Shown here: positions 1 to 6,117 of the stretch, one piece after another
Layout: the number at the start of each line of letters is the position of its first letter
Numbering within the stretch: the stretch's first letter is position 1
NCBI GenBank assembly: GCA_009919445.1
Contig: RGBY01000124.1
Span: 1-7,456, forward strand
DNA from: Planctomycetia bacterium
Lineage (GTDB): Bacteria > Planctomycetota > Planctomycetia > Pirellulales > UBA1268
Direction: 5' to 3'
Length of the DNA: 7,456 nucleotides
Notes under the pieces: model-generated
Database searches by the model: none
What the model was told of the DNA's origin: nothing
Seen by the model: the letters and a program-made list of their open reading frames with translations, nothing else
Translations under genes and position numbers: made by a program

Positions 1-526
1 TCGTGAGGTCGGTGGCAACGAGGGCACTGGCGTTGACCGCCAGCGTGAGGTTGCCACTGGCCTGCGGGTCGGTGTTGACGAGGTTCAACAGGTCAAGCAC
101 CGTCGCCGTGCCGTTGGCCAGGTCAAGCGTACTGAGATTGACGCCCACCACCGTGCCGTCCCGCAGGGTGAACGTCAGGTCATCGCCGTCGATCAGCATG
201 CCCTCGGTCAGCCCGAAGCCGCCGTTGATCTCCGTGAGCAGCGTGGTGCCGTTGACCGGATTGACGTTGGCCGACGAGGTGATCGCGACGCCCGCGGTCA
301 GCGACAGATTGCCGGTCATCGTGACATTCAGCTCGCCGTTGGCGGCGACCGACAGCGGCAGCCCGTCGGGAATGAGCTCGCCAGAATCAAAGCCCGCCGT
401 CTCAGTGAGGCTGAAAGAGAGCGGCAGCGTCCACTCGATCGCGTCAGCATCCGGACTCCAAGTCAGCCCGATCGACGCCCCAATGCTACTGTTCAGGAAG
501 AACTCGTCGAGTTCTTGCAGGGTGTC
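1..526 (-). pseudogene. Frame-shifted continuation of the LEPR-motif protein, running off the left edge
   Basis: On the minus strand a second frame stays open from 538 to the window edge (codons ending at position 2). It encodes 175 residues of the same style as the upstream part, starting DTLQELDEFFLNSSIGASIG and later containing LTEINGGFGLTEGMLIDGDD and LRDGTVVGVNLSTLDLANGT. It has no convincing start of its own. Removing one G from the GGG at 526-528 (plus strand CCC) joins the frames cleanly: ...FFGGLKSPE followed by DTLQELDEFF. The corrected product has 592 residues inside the window and continues beyond it. The break could be a real one-base insertion (an inactivated gene), a sequencing or assembly error in a short homopolymer, or, less likely, +1 programmed frameshifting. 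Compositional continuity suggests either an error or a recent mutation. Confidence 0.75.
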
Positions 527-1778
527 CCTCGGGTGATTTCAAACCACCAAAGAAGCCATCCCAATCGAGATCAATGGCGTCGCCAAACAGGTCGGCCACA
601 TCAAGCCCGATGAGCGGCAGCTCAAAGCCGGTGCCAATCTCAGGAATCCAGAGGCTGAGGTCGTCAAGCAGCGACCCGATATCGTTGATCGAAAAGTCTC
701 CGAGGTCGCCGAAGTCGAAACCTGTGCCGTTGATGGTGAGCGACGGCAGCGTCAGGTTGAGTTGGCTGGCATCGAGCAGGTCAGGGGAGCCGATCGTAAT
801 ATTCAGCCCGGTGCCAGTCGGCAGATCGAACCCGCCAATGTCGAGGTCAAACGGAATCGTCACGTCAAAGTCGGTCGAGACATCGAGCTGACTGAAGATG
901 TCACCGACAGCACCGACGTCGAGGCTGCCCAGCGACAGGCAGCCGTCGGTGTCTTCCTGCAGATCGAGTTCGACCCCAAGATCAACGGCCAGGCTGATAT
1001 TTGCCCCGGCAGCATCCCCGAGGCGGATCGCCCCGAAACGGGCATCGATTCCAGTGACCGTTCCGCTGGCTGTTGCCCCCACCTCAATGGAATCGCTCTT
1101 CAGGCAGATCATCTCGTTGGCGGTGAGCCCAGCCGCCAGGGTAACCCCAATGGCAAAGTTGGCTGCAAGCGTGGTGTCGAGATCGACCTCAATCGCGTCG
1201 ATCGAGAGGCCCTGCTCACGGAGAATGCCCTGAGCCCCGTCAATGCCTGCCTGACCGAGGTCGAGTTCATAGTCAGCCAGCGTCTCGGAACCGGTGACCG
1301 AGAGGGTGAACCAGACAACGGTGTCGCCAGAGGCATTGGTCACCACCGTGGTATTGATGCCCACAGCTGACAGAAAATCGTCTACGGCGACAGCATCGGT
1401 AATGGCTGTTTCAATTTGCGCGACATTCATTCCCCCTGACAGCGCAACTGCCAGGGGATTAGTCAGCCCGGTCCGCAGTTCGTCGCCAACAGAAATCAGG
1501 GTGCCGAGCGGCTGGCCAATGCCTGCGGCGGACGAAGCGAGTAAGTCGCTCGCCTGGGCCTCAGTCAGTCGCTGAGACAGCGAGGTAAAGCCCGACGAAA
1601 GTGCCGCCACCTGGGCAGATGTCAGCCCGAGTGCTGGGTCAGCCGGGGAACCGCTCAGTACGATACGCGGTTCAAGTTGCTCAAAGGCTGGACTCGGCTT
1701 GGCAAGACGACGCTGCCGGGCAAGCCGACGCTTCTTGGCTTTGCTAAGTTCCTGACGTTGGCGTTCTGAAAAGTGCAT
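486..1778 (-). CDS. LEPR-motif large extracellular protein, N-terminal part (frame interrupted near its 3' end)
   Basis: This is the 5' part of a large secreted or surface-type protein; its exact function is unknown. The N-terminus is strongly basic (residues 6-27, rich in K/R). It is followed at residues 35-43 by LEPRIVLSG, the LEPR-x-L-S motif found near the start of many giant planctomycete extracellular proteins, where it is thought to act in export or surface targeting. After that the sequence is acidic, rich in D, L, G, T and S, and poor in Cys and Lys, with recurring DLDIGGFDLP- and LDVADLFGDAIDLDWD-like stretches typical of extracellular repeat or beta-rich proteins. The ATG at 1776-1778 is preceded by GAGGAT (1786-1791 on the plus strand) at 7 nt, a good SD. 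The 430-residue frame ends in an atypical basic tail (residues 418-430) because the frame is lost at about 526-528; the natural protein continues in another frame to the left edge. Family assignment is fairly sure; function is not. Confidence 0.85.
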   Translation of the reverse strand: MHFSERQRQELSKAKKRRLARQRRLAKPSPAFEQLEPRIVLSGSPADPALGLTSAQVAALSSGFTSLSQRLTEAQASDLLASSAAGIGQPLGTLISVGDELRTGLTNPLAVALSGGMNVAQIETAITDAVAVDDFLSAVGINTTVVTNASGDTVVWFTLSVTGSETLADYELDLGQAGIDGAQGILREQGLSIDAIEVDLDTTLAANFAIGVTLAAGLTANEMICLKSDSIEVGATASGTVTGIDARFGAIRLGDAAGANISLAVDLGVELDLQEDTDGCLSLGSLDVGAVGDIFSQLDVSTDFDVTIPFDLDIGGFDLPTGTGLNITIGSPDLLDASQLNLTLPSLTINGTGFDFGDLGDFSINDIGSLLDDLSLWIPEIGTGFELPLIGLDVADLFGDAIDLDWDGFFGGLKSPEGHPARTRRVLPEQ

Positions 1779-2056
1779 CAGATAGATCCTCGTGATACCG
1801 CAAATGGCAAAAGGAAGCCCCCCGGGGAGTCCTCACTGGTCGCCTCGGCTTTCGTGCAAGCCAAAACCATCCTCCAAACCAACGGCAGCCAAGCCATTGG
1901 TCAGTCGATCCTTGAATGAGGCTGATGAGTTTACGGTCAGCCAGAACGAATCTGCAACGGAAGTTATGAGCAAAAAAAGGCCCAAAAACCCGATTGATAA
2001 AGGGCATCTTCGATACTGAGCGAGAAACACACGCCCCCCCCAAACGAGAGGGAATC
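1779..2056. other. Divergent intergenic region between the LEPR gene and the secreted propeller-like gene
   Basis: These 278 bases separate two divergently transcribed genes and must hold both promoters. I see A/T-rich tracts around 1970-1998 (a run of seven A, then a run of five A, then TTGATA at 1993-1998), which could contribute promoter elements. No -35/-10 pair with normal spacing is convincing on either strand. Short open frames across the region have no SD and no family resemblance. Confidence 0.4.
2046..2053 (+). promoter_or_regulatory. Purine-rich ribosome binding site that sets the start at 2057
   Basis: The tract GAGAGGGA lies 3 nt (core GAGAG 6 nt) before the ATG at 2057. The in-frame ATG 21 codons upstream (1994) has no such tract and would put a charged, non-signal sequence before the hydrophobic segment, so 2057 is preferred. 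Confidence 0.6.
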
Positions 2057-2941
2057 ATGACGAGCCGATTTGCTGCCGACCTCACAATTTCGTGGATCCT
2101 GAGGTTGGCTTTTGTCACCTTCAGTGGGTTTGCCCAACTTGCCAACGCATCTGGTGCTGAACCATCCACAACAGTCTTTGAAACGCAGAACGGCTGGATC
2201 GCCTCACGCCAACTTGTCACGCCCTATGCAACGCAGGCAGCGGCGGCCGATGGCCACTTCCTCTATGCAATCTCAAGCACGACCGTTGCCAAATTTGCCC
2301 GTTCTTCTGGCCACTTACTGGCGACGGCGACCACCCCGACAACGAAGCACCTTAACAGTGGCTATCTACACGACGGGAAGCTCTATTGCGCCCACTCGAA
2401 CTACCCCAACACGCCCCATGAATCTGACATTCGTGTCTTTGATCCACGCACTGACAGCCTGTCGGTCTATCACACCTTCGCCAACCCTCCTGGCAGTCTT
2501 GTCTGGTGCATTCGCAAGGATGGCAGGTGGTGGTGCTGCTTTGCTCACTACGGCCAAGAAAATCATCGAACAGTTTTGATCGAGTACACCGAGGGTGGGC
2601 TGACTGGTGAGGCCCGCCGGTTTCTCTTTCCGCAGGAACTCATTGCCGACTTCGACGGCATGAGTGCCTCAGGGGGCAACTGGGATGGCGACACACTGCT
2701 CGTTAGCCACCACCATTTCCCAGTGCTCTACCGGCTGCGGCTGCCCGGGCCGGGCGACCCACCCGCCTGGCTCAGGCTGGTCGAGGCTCTCCACTGCCCC
2801 TTCCCGGGCCAGGGCTTTGCCATCGACCCAAGACCAGAAGCCGGTGGGCAGCAGACGCACCTTGTCGGCATCGACCGGCCAGGGCGGGCAATCGTGCTGG
2901 CGGCCCCTGACTGGCGGCGACAGGACGCCCCAAATCGCTAA
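2057..2941 (+). CDS. Secreted protein of predicted beta-propeller type, function unassigned
   Basis: A 294-residue protein. Residues 1-31 look like a signal peptide: R4, a hydrophobic stretch at about residues 9-28, then LANASGA, with a possible cleavage after A31 or A34, so export is expected. The mature part has repeated short beta-rich modules: GHFLYAISSTTVAKFARSSG, then KHLNSGYLHDGKLYCAHSNY with PNTPHESDIRVFDP, then SLVWCIRKDGRWWCCFAHYG, then SASGGNWDGDTLLVSHHHFP followed by LYRLRLP, and near the end PGQGFAIDP and HLVGIDRPGRAIVLA. The 'label-value' pattern with aromatic and DG/GG turns is that of NHL/WD40-like propellers. I recognise this as a conserved bacterial family that carries unreliable names such as 'cycloisomerase' or 'endonuclease' in databases; no catalytic signature is visible. 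Five Cys (including the CC pair) are unusual for an exported protein and may form disulfides. It appears monocistronic. Confidence 0.85.
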   Translation: MTSRFAADLTISWILRLAFVTFSGFAQLANASGAEPSTTVFETQNGWIASRQLVTPYATQAAAADGHFLYAISSTTVAKFARSSGHLLATATTPTTKHLNSGYLHDGKLYCAHSNYPNTPHESDIRVFDPRTDSLSVYHTFANPPGSLVWCIRKDGRWWCCFAHYGQENHRTVLIEYTEGGLTGEARRFLFPQELIADFDGMSASGGNWDGDTLLVSHHHFPVLYRLRLPGPGDPPAWLRLVEALHCPFPGQGFAIDPRPEAGGQQTHLVGIDRPGRAIVLAAPDWRRQDAPNR

Positions 2942-3137
2942 GGCAATACCAACAGTCCAATGGCTTGTTTCGACCCGGTCGCACAAACGGCGAGCAGCCC
3001 ACCCGTCATCTGCCTGGCCAGAACCGAGGACAAAAGCAGGCAAAAACTGGCTTTTTCGTTGCCGCAGCCACCTGGCAAGCAGTCTCATCAAAATTTCACA
3101 CGGGTGTCCTAACCCAAATCGAACCTTCCAGGCCTAT

Positions 3138-3151
3138 CGTTCGTACGAACG
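3138..3151. repeat. 14-bp perfect palindrome, possible operator
   Basis: CGTTCGTACGAACG is self-complementary over all 14 bases. It is centred about 91 nt upstream of the ATG at 3236, a position compatible with a transcription-factor site. It resembles no operator I can name: the orientation is GTTC-N4-GAAC, the reverse of the Gram-positive LexA box GAAC-N4-GTTC. The regulatory role is inferred from position and symmetry only. Confidence 0.35.
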
Positions 3152-3221
3152 CGGGGGTCGTTCACTGGACGTTCTCACGCCAGCGACGACCACTCCCAAT
3201 GCCGGAACGAGGATGGCCTGC

Positions 3222-3226
3222 GGAGG
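3222..3226 (+). promoter_or_regulatory. Strong Shine-Dalgarno for the small acidic protein
   Basis: GGAGG lies 9 nt before the ATG at 3236. It is the best SD in the window and a main reason to accept the small ORF as a gene. Confidence 0.65.
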
Positions 3227-3235
3227 GATCAAGCC

Positions 3236-3556
3236 ATGACACGCGATGAACTGCTGACGCTTTGTGATCGGTATGTCCAGGATGGCGACGAGTCAGACGC
3301 CAATGGGCGAACTCCTGGACTTCCTAACCCCACTGAAACGATTATCCACTGCTTCCGCGATGCAGAGATTTCTGCCGCCGAGATGCAATCGCTCCTCGCG
3401 TACGTCTGCCAGTACGACCGGGAAGGCGAGTGGGGAGATGCCGACGGATTCTGCGAAGGTTCCGACGGCGTCGGACGACTCGAGAACCCTGGTGAGGGCA
3501 TCGTCTGGGAATGCGACGACGATGATGACGTCGGTAGCTTCCGACGACCTCGGTAA
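3236..3556 (+). CDS. Small acidic cysteine-containing protein of unknown function
   Basis: A 106-residue protein that I cannot assign to a named family. It is strongly acidic, with a DGDESD stretch near residue 16 and five consecutive Asp at residues 94-98, ending in a short basic tail (RRPR). Five Cys are spread through it (10, 39, 58, 73, 93) without a CxxC pair, so a classic zinc ribbon is unlikely. The central part reads like a folded helical domain: NPTETIIHCFRDAEISAAEM followed by QSLLAYVCQYDREGEW. There is no signal peptide or membrane segment, so it is predicted cytoplasmic. The start is supported by GGAGG at 9 nt. It stands alone, with a palindrome upstream and a strong hairpin 100 nt downstream. 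The codon pattern and start look genuine, but it could be a lineage-restricted gene. Confidence 0.7.
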   Translation: MTRDELLTLCDRYVQDGDESDANGRTPGLPNPTETIIHCFRDAEISAAEMQSLLAYVCQYDREGEWGDADGFCEGSDGVGRLENPGEGIVWECDDDDDVGSFRRPR

Positions 3557-3655
3557 GCAGTTGCGCTGCCCTCCGAGTGAAGACAGGCATGGAGAGTTTC
3601 GCTCGCATGCCACCAGCTTCTTCTTGCCCAAACAAGCCACGGCGTGACGTTGCGC

Positions 3656-3694
3656 GAGGGCAACTGCGAACCCTTAGCGTTCGCAGTTGCCCTC
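3656..3694. terminator. Perfect 15-bp inverted repeat, probable bidirectional terminator
   Basis: Arms 3656-3670 (GAGGGCAACTGCGAA) and 3680-3694 are exact reverse complements. One further C-G pair inside leaves a 7-nt loop (3672-3678). The hairpin sits between the 3' ends of convergent genes (stop at 3556 on plus, stop at 3734 on minus), where a shared terminator is expected. There is no clear T-run on either side, so it is not a textbook intrinsic terminator; it could instead be a dispersed palindromic repeat or an mRNA 3'-end stabiliser. Confidence 0.65.
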
Positions 3695-3733
3695 TCAGCA
3701 GCAGAAGGCCGGCAAGGCATTCGCTGCGTCAAC

Positions 3734-3985
3734 CTAAAAGCACTCGTTGCGCACTTCCTGCTGAATCAACTCCCTCAGCCGACAAATTGCCTGCTGTTCC
3801 GTGGCTTTGGCATCCACCCAGAATTGACGCAGCTCATCCCGCCATTCCGCATTGGCGATGTACTGGTCATATCGCCACAGGCTGTCAAGCCGTCGGCTCA
3901 ATTCATGAATCAAATCATGGTCGTGGTCTGAACAACCTGATGTTTCCCCGATGTGTTCAAGTTCTTGTTCTGCTGCGAGGGACAT
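3734..3985 (-). CDS. Small conserved-looking cytoplasmic protein (DHDLIHELSRRLD core), function unknown
   Basis: An 83-residue protein. The start at 3985 is chosen over the longer frame (ATG at 4069) because GGAGAG (3993-3998 on the plus strand) lies 7 nt upstream and the longer N-terminus is low-quality sequence. Residues 19-46 form the striking part: SDHDHDLIHELSRRLDSLWR, then YDQYIANA. It is followed by a predominantly helical C-terminal half, DELRQFWVDAKATEQQ...RLRELIQQEV, ending in ECF. The His/Asp cluster (D20, H21, D22, H23, D24, H28) could bind a metal, but this is speculation. The pattern matches small hypothetical proteins I associate with Planctomycetota. There is no signal or membrane segment. 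It is convergent with the small acidic protein and downstream of the thioesterase on the same strand, with a 227-nt gap, so it is probably transcribed separately. Confidence 0.72.
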   Translation of the reverse strand: MSLAAEQELEHIGETSGCSDHDHDLIHELSRRLDSLWRYDQYIANAEWRDELRQFWVDAKATEQQAICRLRELIQQEVRNECF

Positions 3986-3992
3986 GAGGGCA

Positions 3993-3998
3993 CTCTCC
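3993..3998 (-). promoter_or_regulatory. Shine-Dalgarno that decides the start of the 83-residue protein
   Basis: The minus-strand sequence GGAGAG is 7 nt before the ATG at 3985. The alternative upstream ATG has no purine tract. Confidence 0.55.
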
Positions 3999-4212
3999 GA
4001 GAAGGGTCTGGCTTCTGCAGACCGGATGTTGAAAAGACGCTCCGGCCCTGGAGACACCGGCCGCGACACTGCGGCACGCCGGCGAACAATATGCCTTCTG
4101 TGGCAGCGTGACCAATCGGCGGTCGCCTCCCCTCACCAGGCACCGATCGCACAGGCTGCCACTCACCGGACAGTTTTGCTCATCTGCAGATTGTGCCGCA
4201 GCGGGTGCACGT

Positions 4213-4632
4213 TCAACGGCCCAGCATCCAGTCTGGCAGCCGACGAATCTTTCCCTCCTGGTCAACGCAGACAACCAGTGTTGATCCGGTCGCGATGATC
4301 TGGCGTTCACGAATCAGCTCATAGGCATGGCGGATACTCGCAGCCGTGATTTTCTCCACCCGGGTCCGCAACCGGAGCAGATCGTCATATTCAGCCGGGG
4401 CCCGATACTGACAACTGGCCTCAGCCACCACCATGAACAGGCCGGCATCCTCGAAGGCCCGATAGGTATACCCCTGCTCCCGCAGCATCTCGGTTCGGCC
4501 CATCTCAAAATAGGTCAGGTAGTTGGCATGATGCACCCGCCGCTGGCCGTCAGTTTCCTGATAGCGGACCCGGATTTCCATTTCGTGGGCGAGGAGAGGG
4601 GGATCAGGAGGATCTGGCACGATAAAACTCAT
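4213..4632 (-). CDS. Acyl-CoA thioesterase, hotdog fold (YbgC/4-hydroxybenzoyl-CoA thioesterase-like)
   Basis: A 139-residue cytoplasmic enzyme predicted to hydrolyse acyl-CoA or related thioesters. The family signature is at residues 23-50: RYQETDGQRRVHHANYLTYF followed by EMGRTEML. It corresponds to the YbgC/4HBT pattern R-Y-x-[DE]-T-D-x2-x-x-V-x-x-x-x-Y-x-x-x-[FY]-E-x-x-R. D28 occupies the usual catalytic Asp position, and H34-H35-A-N-Y is the normal segment after it. The remainder (FMVVAEASCQYRAPAEYDDL, LRTRVEKI, RHAYELI) gives the expected hotdog strands, and the length is usual for the family. The start at 4632 (MSFIVPDPP) is the best guess: the longer frame to 4719 adds a poor-quality stretch, and an internal ATG at 4581 is possible. 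None has a clear SD, which is common in this phylum. The natural substrate cannot be told. It is divergent from the ACT-domain gene. Confidence 0.9.
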   Translation of the reverse strand: MSFIVPDPPDPPLLAHEMEIRVRYQETDGQRRVHHANYLTYFEMGRTEMLREQGYTYRAFEDAGLFMVVAEASCQYRAPAEYDDLLRLRTRVEKITAASIRHAYELIRERQIIATGSTLVVCVDQEGKIRRLPDWMLGR

Positions 4633-4729
4633 CAGGGGAGACAATGGAAAGGTATCAGGACGGCCATGCCGACGATCAATAGTATGCGGAGGTGAGCAGG
4701 ACTTTCGACCGCAAACCATCGGAAAATAA

Positions 4730-4759
4730 TTGACCGCAGGCCCGGAAAAACCCTATCCT
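4730..4759 (+). promoter_or_regulatory. Sigma70-like promoter for the ACT-domain gene
   Basis: TTGACC (4730-4735) and TATCCT (4754-4759) are separated by 18 nt, upstream of the ATG at 4798. This predicts a transcript start near 4766 and a leader of about 30 nt. Both boxes match consensus well (5/6 for TTGACA; 4/6 for TATAAT). Confidence 0.5.
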
Positions 4760-4764
4760 GCGGT
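4733..4764. repeat. Inverted repeat overlapping the -35 and -10 boxes
   Basis: ACCGCAGG (4733-4740) and its exact complement CCTGCGGT (4757-4764) are 16 nt apart. One arm covers the end of the -35 box and the other the end of the -10 box. This layout would suit a repressor operator, possibly one controlled by the ACT protein's own ligand, but no regulator is identified in the window. Confidence 0.4.
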
Positions 4765-4797
4765 TTCTAGCGGCAGGAGCACCCACGTGGAGCAATC

Positions 4798-5298
4798 ATG
4801 AGTTTTGGCGATGCAGGCGAGGGCGTGATCGGTTTTGCCACTGCTCGGGGGAGGAACTGGCCAACACTCCGGCAGTTCACTGTCTTCCTGGAAAATCGCG
4901 TCGGTCAGTTGCTCGAACTCGTCCGGCGGTTTAACGGCAGCCGGGTTCGCATTGTCGCCCTTTCAATCAGCGATGCCGGTGAGTGTGCCTTTGTCAGATT
5001 TCTGCTGAGCCACCCAGAACAAGGACGCGAAATCCTCGAGCGGGCGGGTCTGGCCATCATCGAAAGTGACCTGATTGGCGTGGAATTACCTGATGACCCG
5101 CAACCGCTGGTCCGCATCTGCACCGCCCTCCTGCAGGCTGAAATCAACATCATCCAGGCCTACCCCGTGCTGATGCGTCCCCGCGGGCGTCCTGTCGTGG
5201 CCCTCATGGTTGATAACACCGAAATGGGGCTCGAGACCCTTGGCACCAAAGGATTTTCGATGATCACCGAAGGGGATCTTGGGGAAGACCAGGAATAA
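4798..5298 (+). CDS. Stand-alone tandem ACT-domain protein (amino-acid-binding, probably regulatory)
   Basis: A 166-residue cytoplasmic protein made of two ACT domains. Domain 1 (about residues 23-97) begins TLRQFTVFLENRVGQLLELV, the beta-strand, N-x-x-G-x-L turn and helix typical of ACT ligand sites, and continues with VRIVALSISDAGECAFVRFL. Domain 2 (about residues 103-161) reads PLVRICTALLQAEINIIQAY, then RPVVALMVDN, and ends with the usual FSMITEGDL strand. There is no enzyme domain, so a small-molecule sensor or regulatory role is inferred; ligands of ACT domains are usually amino acids. Such proteins are common in Planctomycetota and are often labelled acetolactate synthase, which the sequence does not justify: it lacks the TPP enzyme entirely and differs from IlvH in length and layout. 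GGAG (4789-4792) is 5 nt before the ATG. Confidence 0.88.
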   Translation: MSFGDAGEGVIGFATARGRNWPTLRQFTVFLENRVGQLLELVRRFNGSRVRIVALSISDAGECAFVRFLLSHPEQGREILERAGLAIIESDLIGVELPDDPQPLVRICTALLQAEINIIQAYPVLMRPRGRPVVALMVDNTEMGLETLGTKGFSMITEGDLGEDQE

Positions 5299-5329
5299 CC
5301 TCAGCACACTGGTCGCCACCACAGTAACG

Positions 5330-5354
5330 CTGGATTCGCTACAAGCCGAACCAG
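5330..5354. terminator. Bulged stem-loop between convergent genes, possible terminator
   Basis: CTGG-A-TTCG (5330-5338) pairs with CGAACCAG (5347-5354) in an 8-bp stem with one bulged A and an 8-nt loop. An outer CACTGG (5307-5312)/CCAGTG (5364-5369) pair could extend it. It lies in the 75-nt gap between the stops at 5298 (plus) and 5374 (minus). No T-run follows, so confidence is modest. Confidence 0.35.
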
Positions 5355-5373
5355 CTTGCAAGTCCAGTGAGGC

Positions 5374-5916
5374 TCAGCTTTCACCCTCATCAAGAAACAT
5401 GCCGTCGGGCAGCCCCTGCACCTTTCGCACCACAATCCGCTGCACAGATTCCCAGGCAACCGCCTCGAGCGTGACTGATCCATCTGGCTCCTGCCGGGCA
5501 AAGAGGGCGTGGCTTCCCTGAGACCAGTCCCGCTCAAAGAACTGTGGCAAGATCGGCCGGGAACTTCCCTCGATATGCAGTTCCACCTCGCCGCCGTGGG
5601 ATCGTTCCTGCCACAGGCGGGCAACCAGGCGAGCGGTCGGGTTTTCTGTTGGTGGACTGCTGGCAGCAGCCACGGCAATCGGTGACGTTGGCTCAATCGC
5701 ATCACCGAGGAGATCGGCTGAGGAAATCTGCGTCCCAGAGAGATCGGCAACAATCGCGGACCCAGGAGCCTCCTCATGCGCATCGGCAGAGGCCGCCGGA
5801 ATCGTCACCGCAATGCCGCACTTTGAACAGCTCCCCTGTTTTCCTGCATATTTGGCCGGCACGCTTATCCGGTGACCGCGAGCACAAGTGAAGTGAATTG
5901 AATCAGACGGGGTCAT
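5374..5916 (-). CDS. Soluble zinc-ribbon protein of unknown function
   Basis: A 180-residue protein in three parts. Residues 9-40 are a zinc ribbon, FTCARGHRISVPAKYAGKQG then SCSKCGIAVTIP; likely ligands are C11, H15, C30 and C33 (C-x3-H ... C-x2-C), a variant common in planctomycete proteins. Residues 41-93 are a low-complexity Ala/Ser/Pro/acidic linker. Residues 94-175 form a folded domain: ARLVARLWQERSHGGEVELH, then RPILPQFFERDWSQGSHALF, then ...VQRIVVRKVQGLPDGMF. I have the impression that this C-terminal module recurs in hypothetical proteins of the phylum, but I know no assigned function. There is no signal or membrane segment. The start at 5916 fits the ribbon beginning directly after it; no SD is visible. 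It is divergent from another zinc-ribbon gene starting at 6118, and convergent with the ACT gene. Confidence 0.83.
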   Translation of the reverse strand: MTPSDSIHFTCARGHRISVPAKYAGKQGSCSKCGIAVTIPAASADAHEEAPGSAIVADLSGTQISSADLLGDAIEPTSPIAVAAASSPPTENPTARLVARLWQERSHGGEVELHIEGSSRPILPQFFERDWSQGSHALFARQEPDGSVTLEAVAWESVQRIVVRKVQGLPDGMFLDEGES

Positions 5917-5949
5917 AGAACTACCAAGACATTAGGAACATGAGGTGGC

Positions 5950-5978
5950 TTGAGCGGCTGACTTTGCCTTCATACTCT
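5950..5978 (+). promoter_or_regulatory. Weak candidate promoter for the membrane zinc-ribbon gene
   Basis: TTGAGC (5950-5955) and TACTCT (5973-5978) are spaced by 17 nt in the divergent gap. The -10 match is poor (3/6) and the implied leader is about 130 nt. It is listed only because nothing better is visible between 5917 and 6117. Confidence 0.2.
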
Positions 5979-6117
5979 ACACTCCAGAAAGGTGGCAGGA
6001 GGCTCTTCCTGGCTTTTCTCATCATCTGGCGTAGCTGCCACTGATGGTTGAGCTTCTGGTGGCCTCTCCTGCTCCTTTCCCCAATCATCGGCCCCTCCCC
6101 TCGGATGTGGATTTTGT

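Larger units (their letters stand above)
2942..3235. other. Intergenic region upstream of the small acidic protein gene
   Basis: These 294 bases lie between two plus-strand genes. They contain a 14-bp perfect palindrome (3138-3151) and the SD for the next gene. A weak TTGCC/GGCAA hairpin at about 3059-3078 is not convincing as a terminator because it has a short stem and no T-run. Open frames across it look non-coding. Confidence 0.4.

Noticed and set aside
3..1370. Long plus-strand open frames (3-536, 762-1370 and others) opposite the LEPR gene
   Set aside because: They are antisense shadows of a GC-biased coding strand: composition is S/P/R-rich, no SD precedes them, and the minus-strand frames are coherent planctomycete-type protein with the LEPR motif.
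1994..2056. Upstream start at 1994 for the secreted protein
   Set aside because: It would place 21 mostly polar or charged residues before the signal peptide; the purine-rich SD and signal-peptide logic favour 2057.
2669..3091. Minus-strand 140-residue frame overlapping the 3' end of the secreted propeller-like gene
   Set aside because: Antisense shadow with no SD and no recognisable motifs; the plus-strand frame has conserved-looking sequence to its stop.
4005..4075. Small hairpins (GGTCTG/CAGACC at 4005-4023 and GCCGC/GCGGC at 4060-4075) between two minus-strand genes
   Set aside because: Stems of 5-6 bp in GC-rich DNA are expected by chance, and there is no T-run.
3957..4310. Minus-strand 117-residue frame with CDRC and CSPAC segments, at first sight zinc-finger-like
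   Set aside because: It overlaps both the thioesterase 3' end and the 83-residue gene start, has no SD, and its sequence is otherwise low-quality R/S-rich; the Cys spacing fits no complete finger.
4633..4719. Upstream start at 4719 for the thioesterase
   Set aside because: The extra 29 residues are R/P-rich, unlike the family N-terminus, have no SD, and would run almost into the ACT-gene promoter region.
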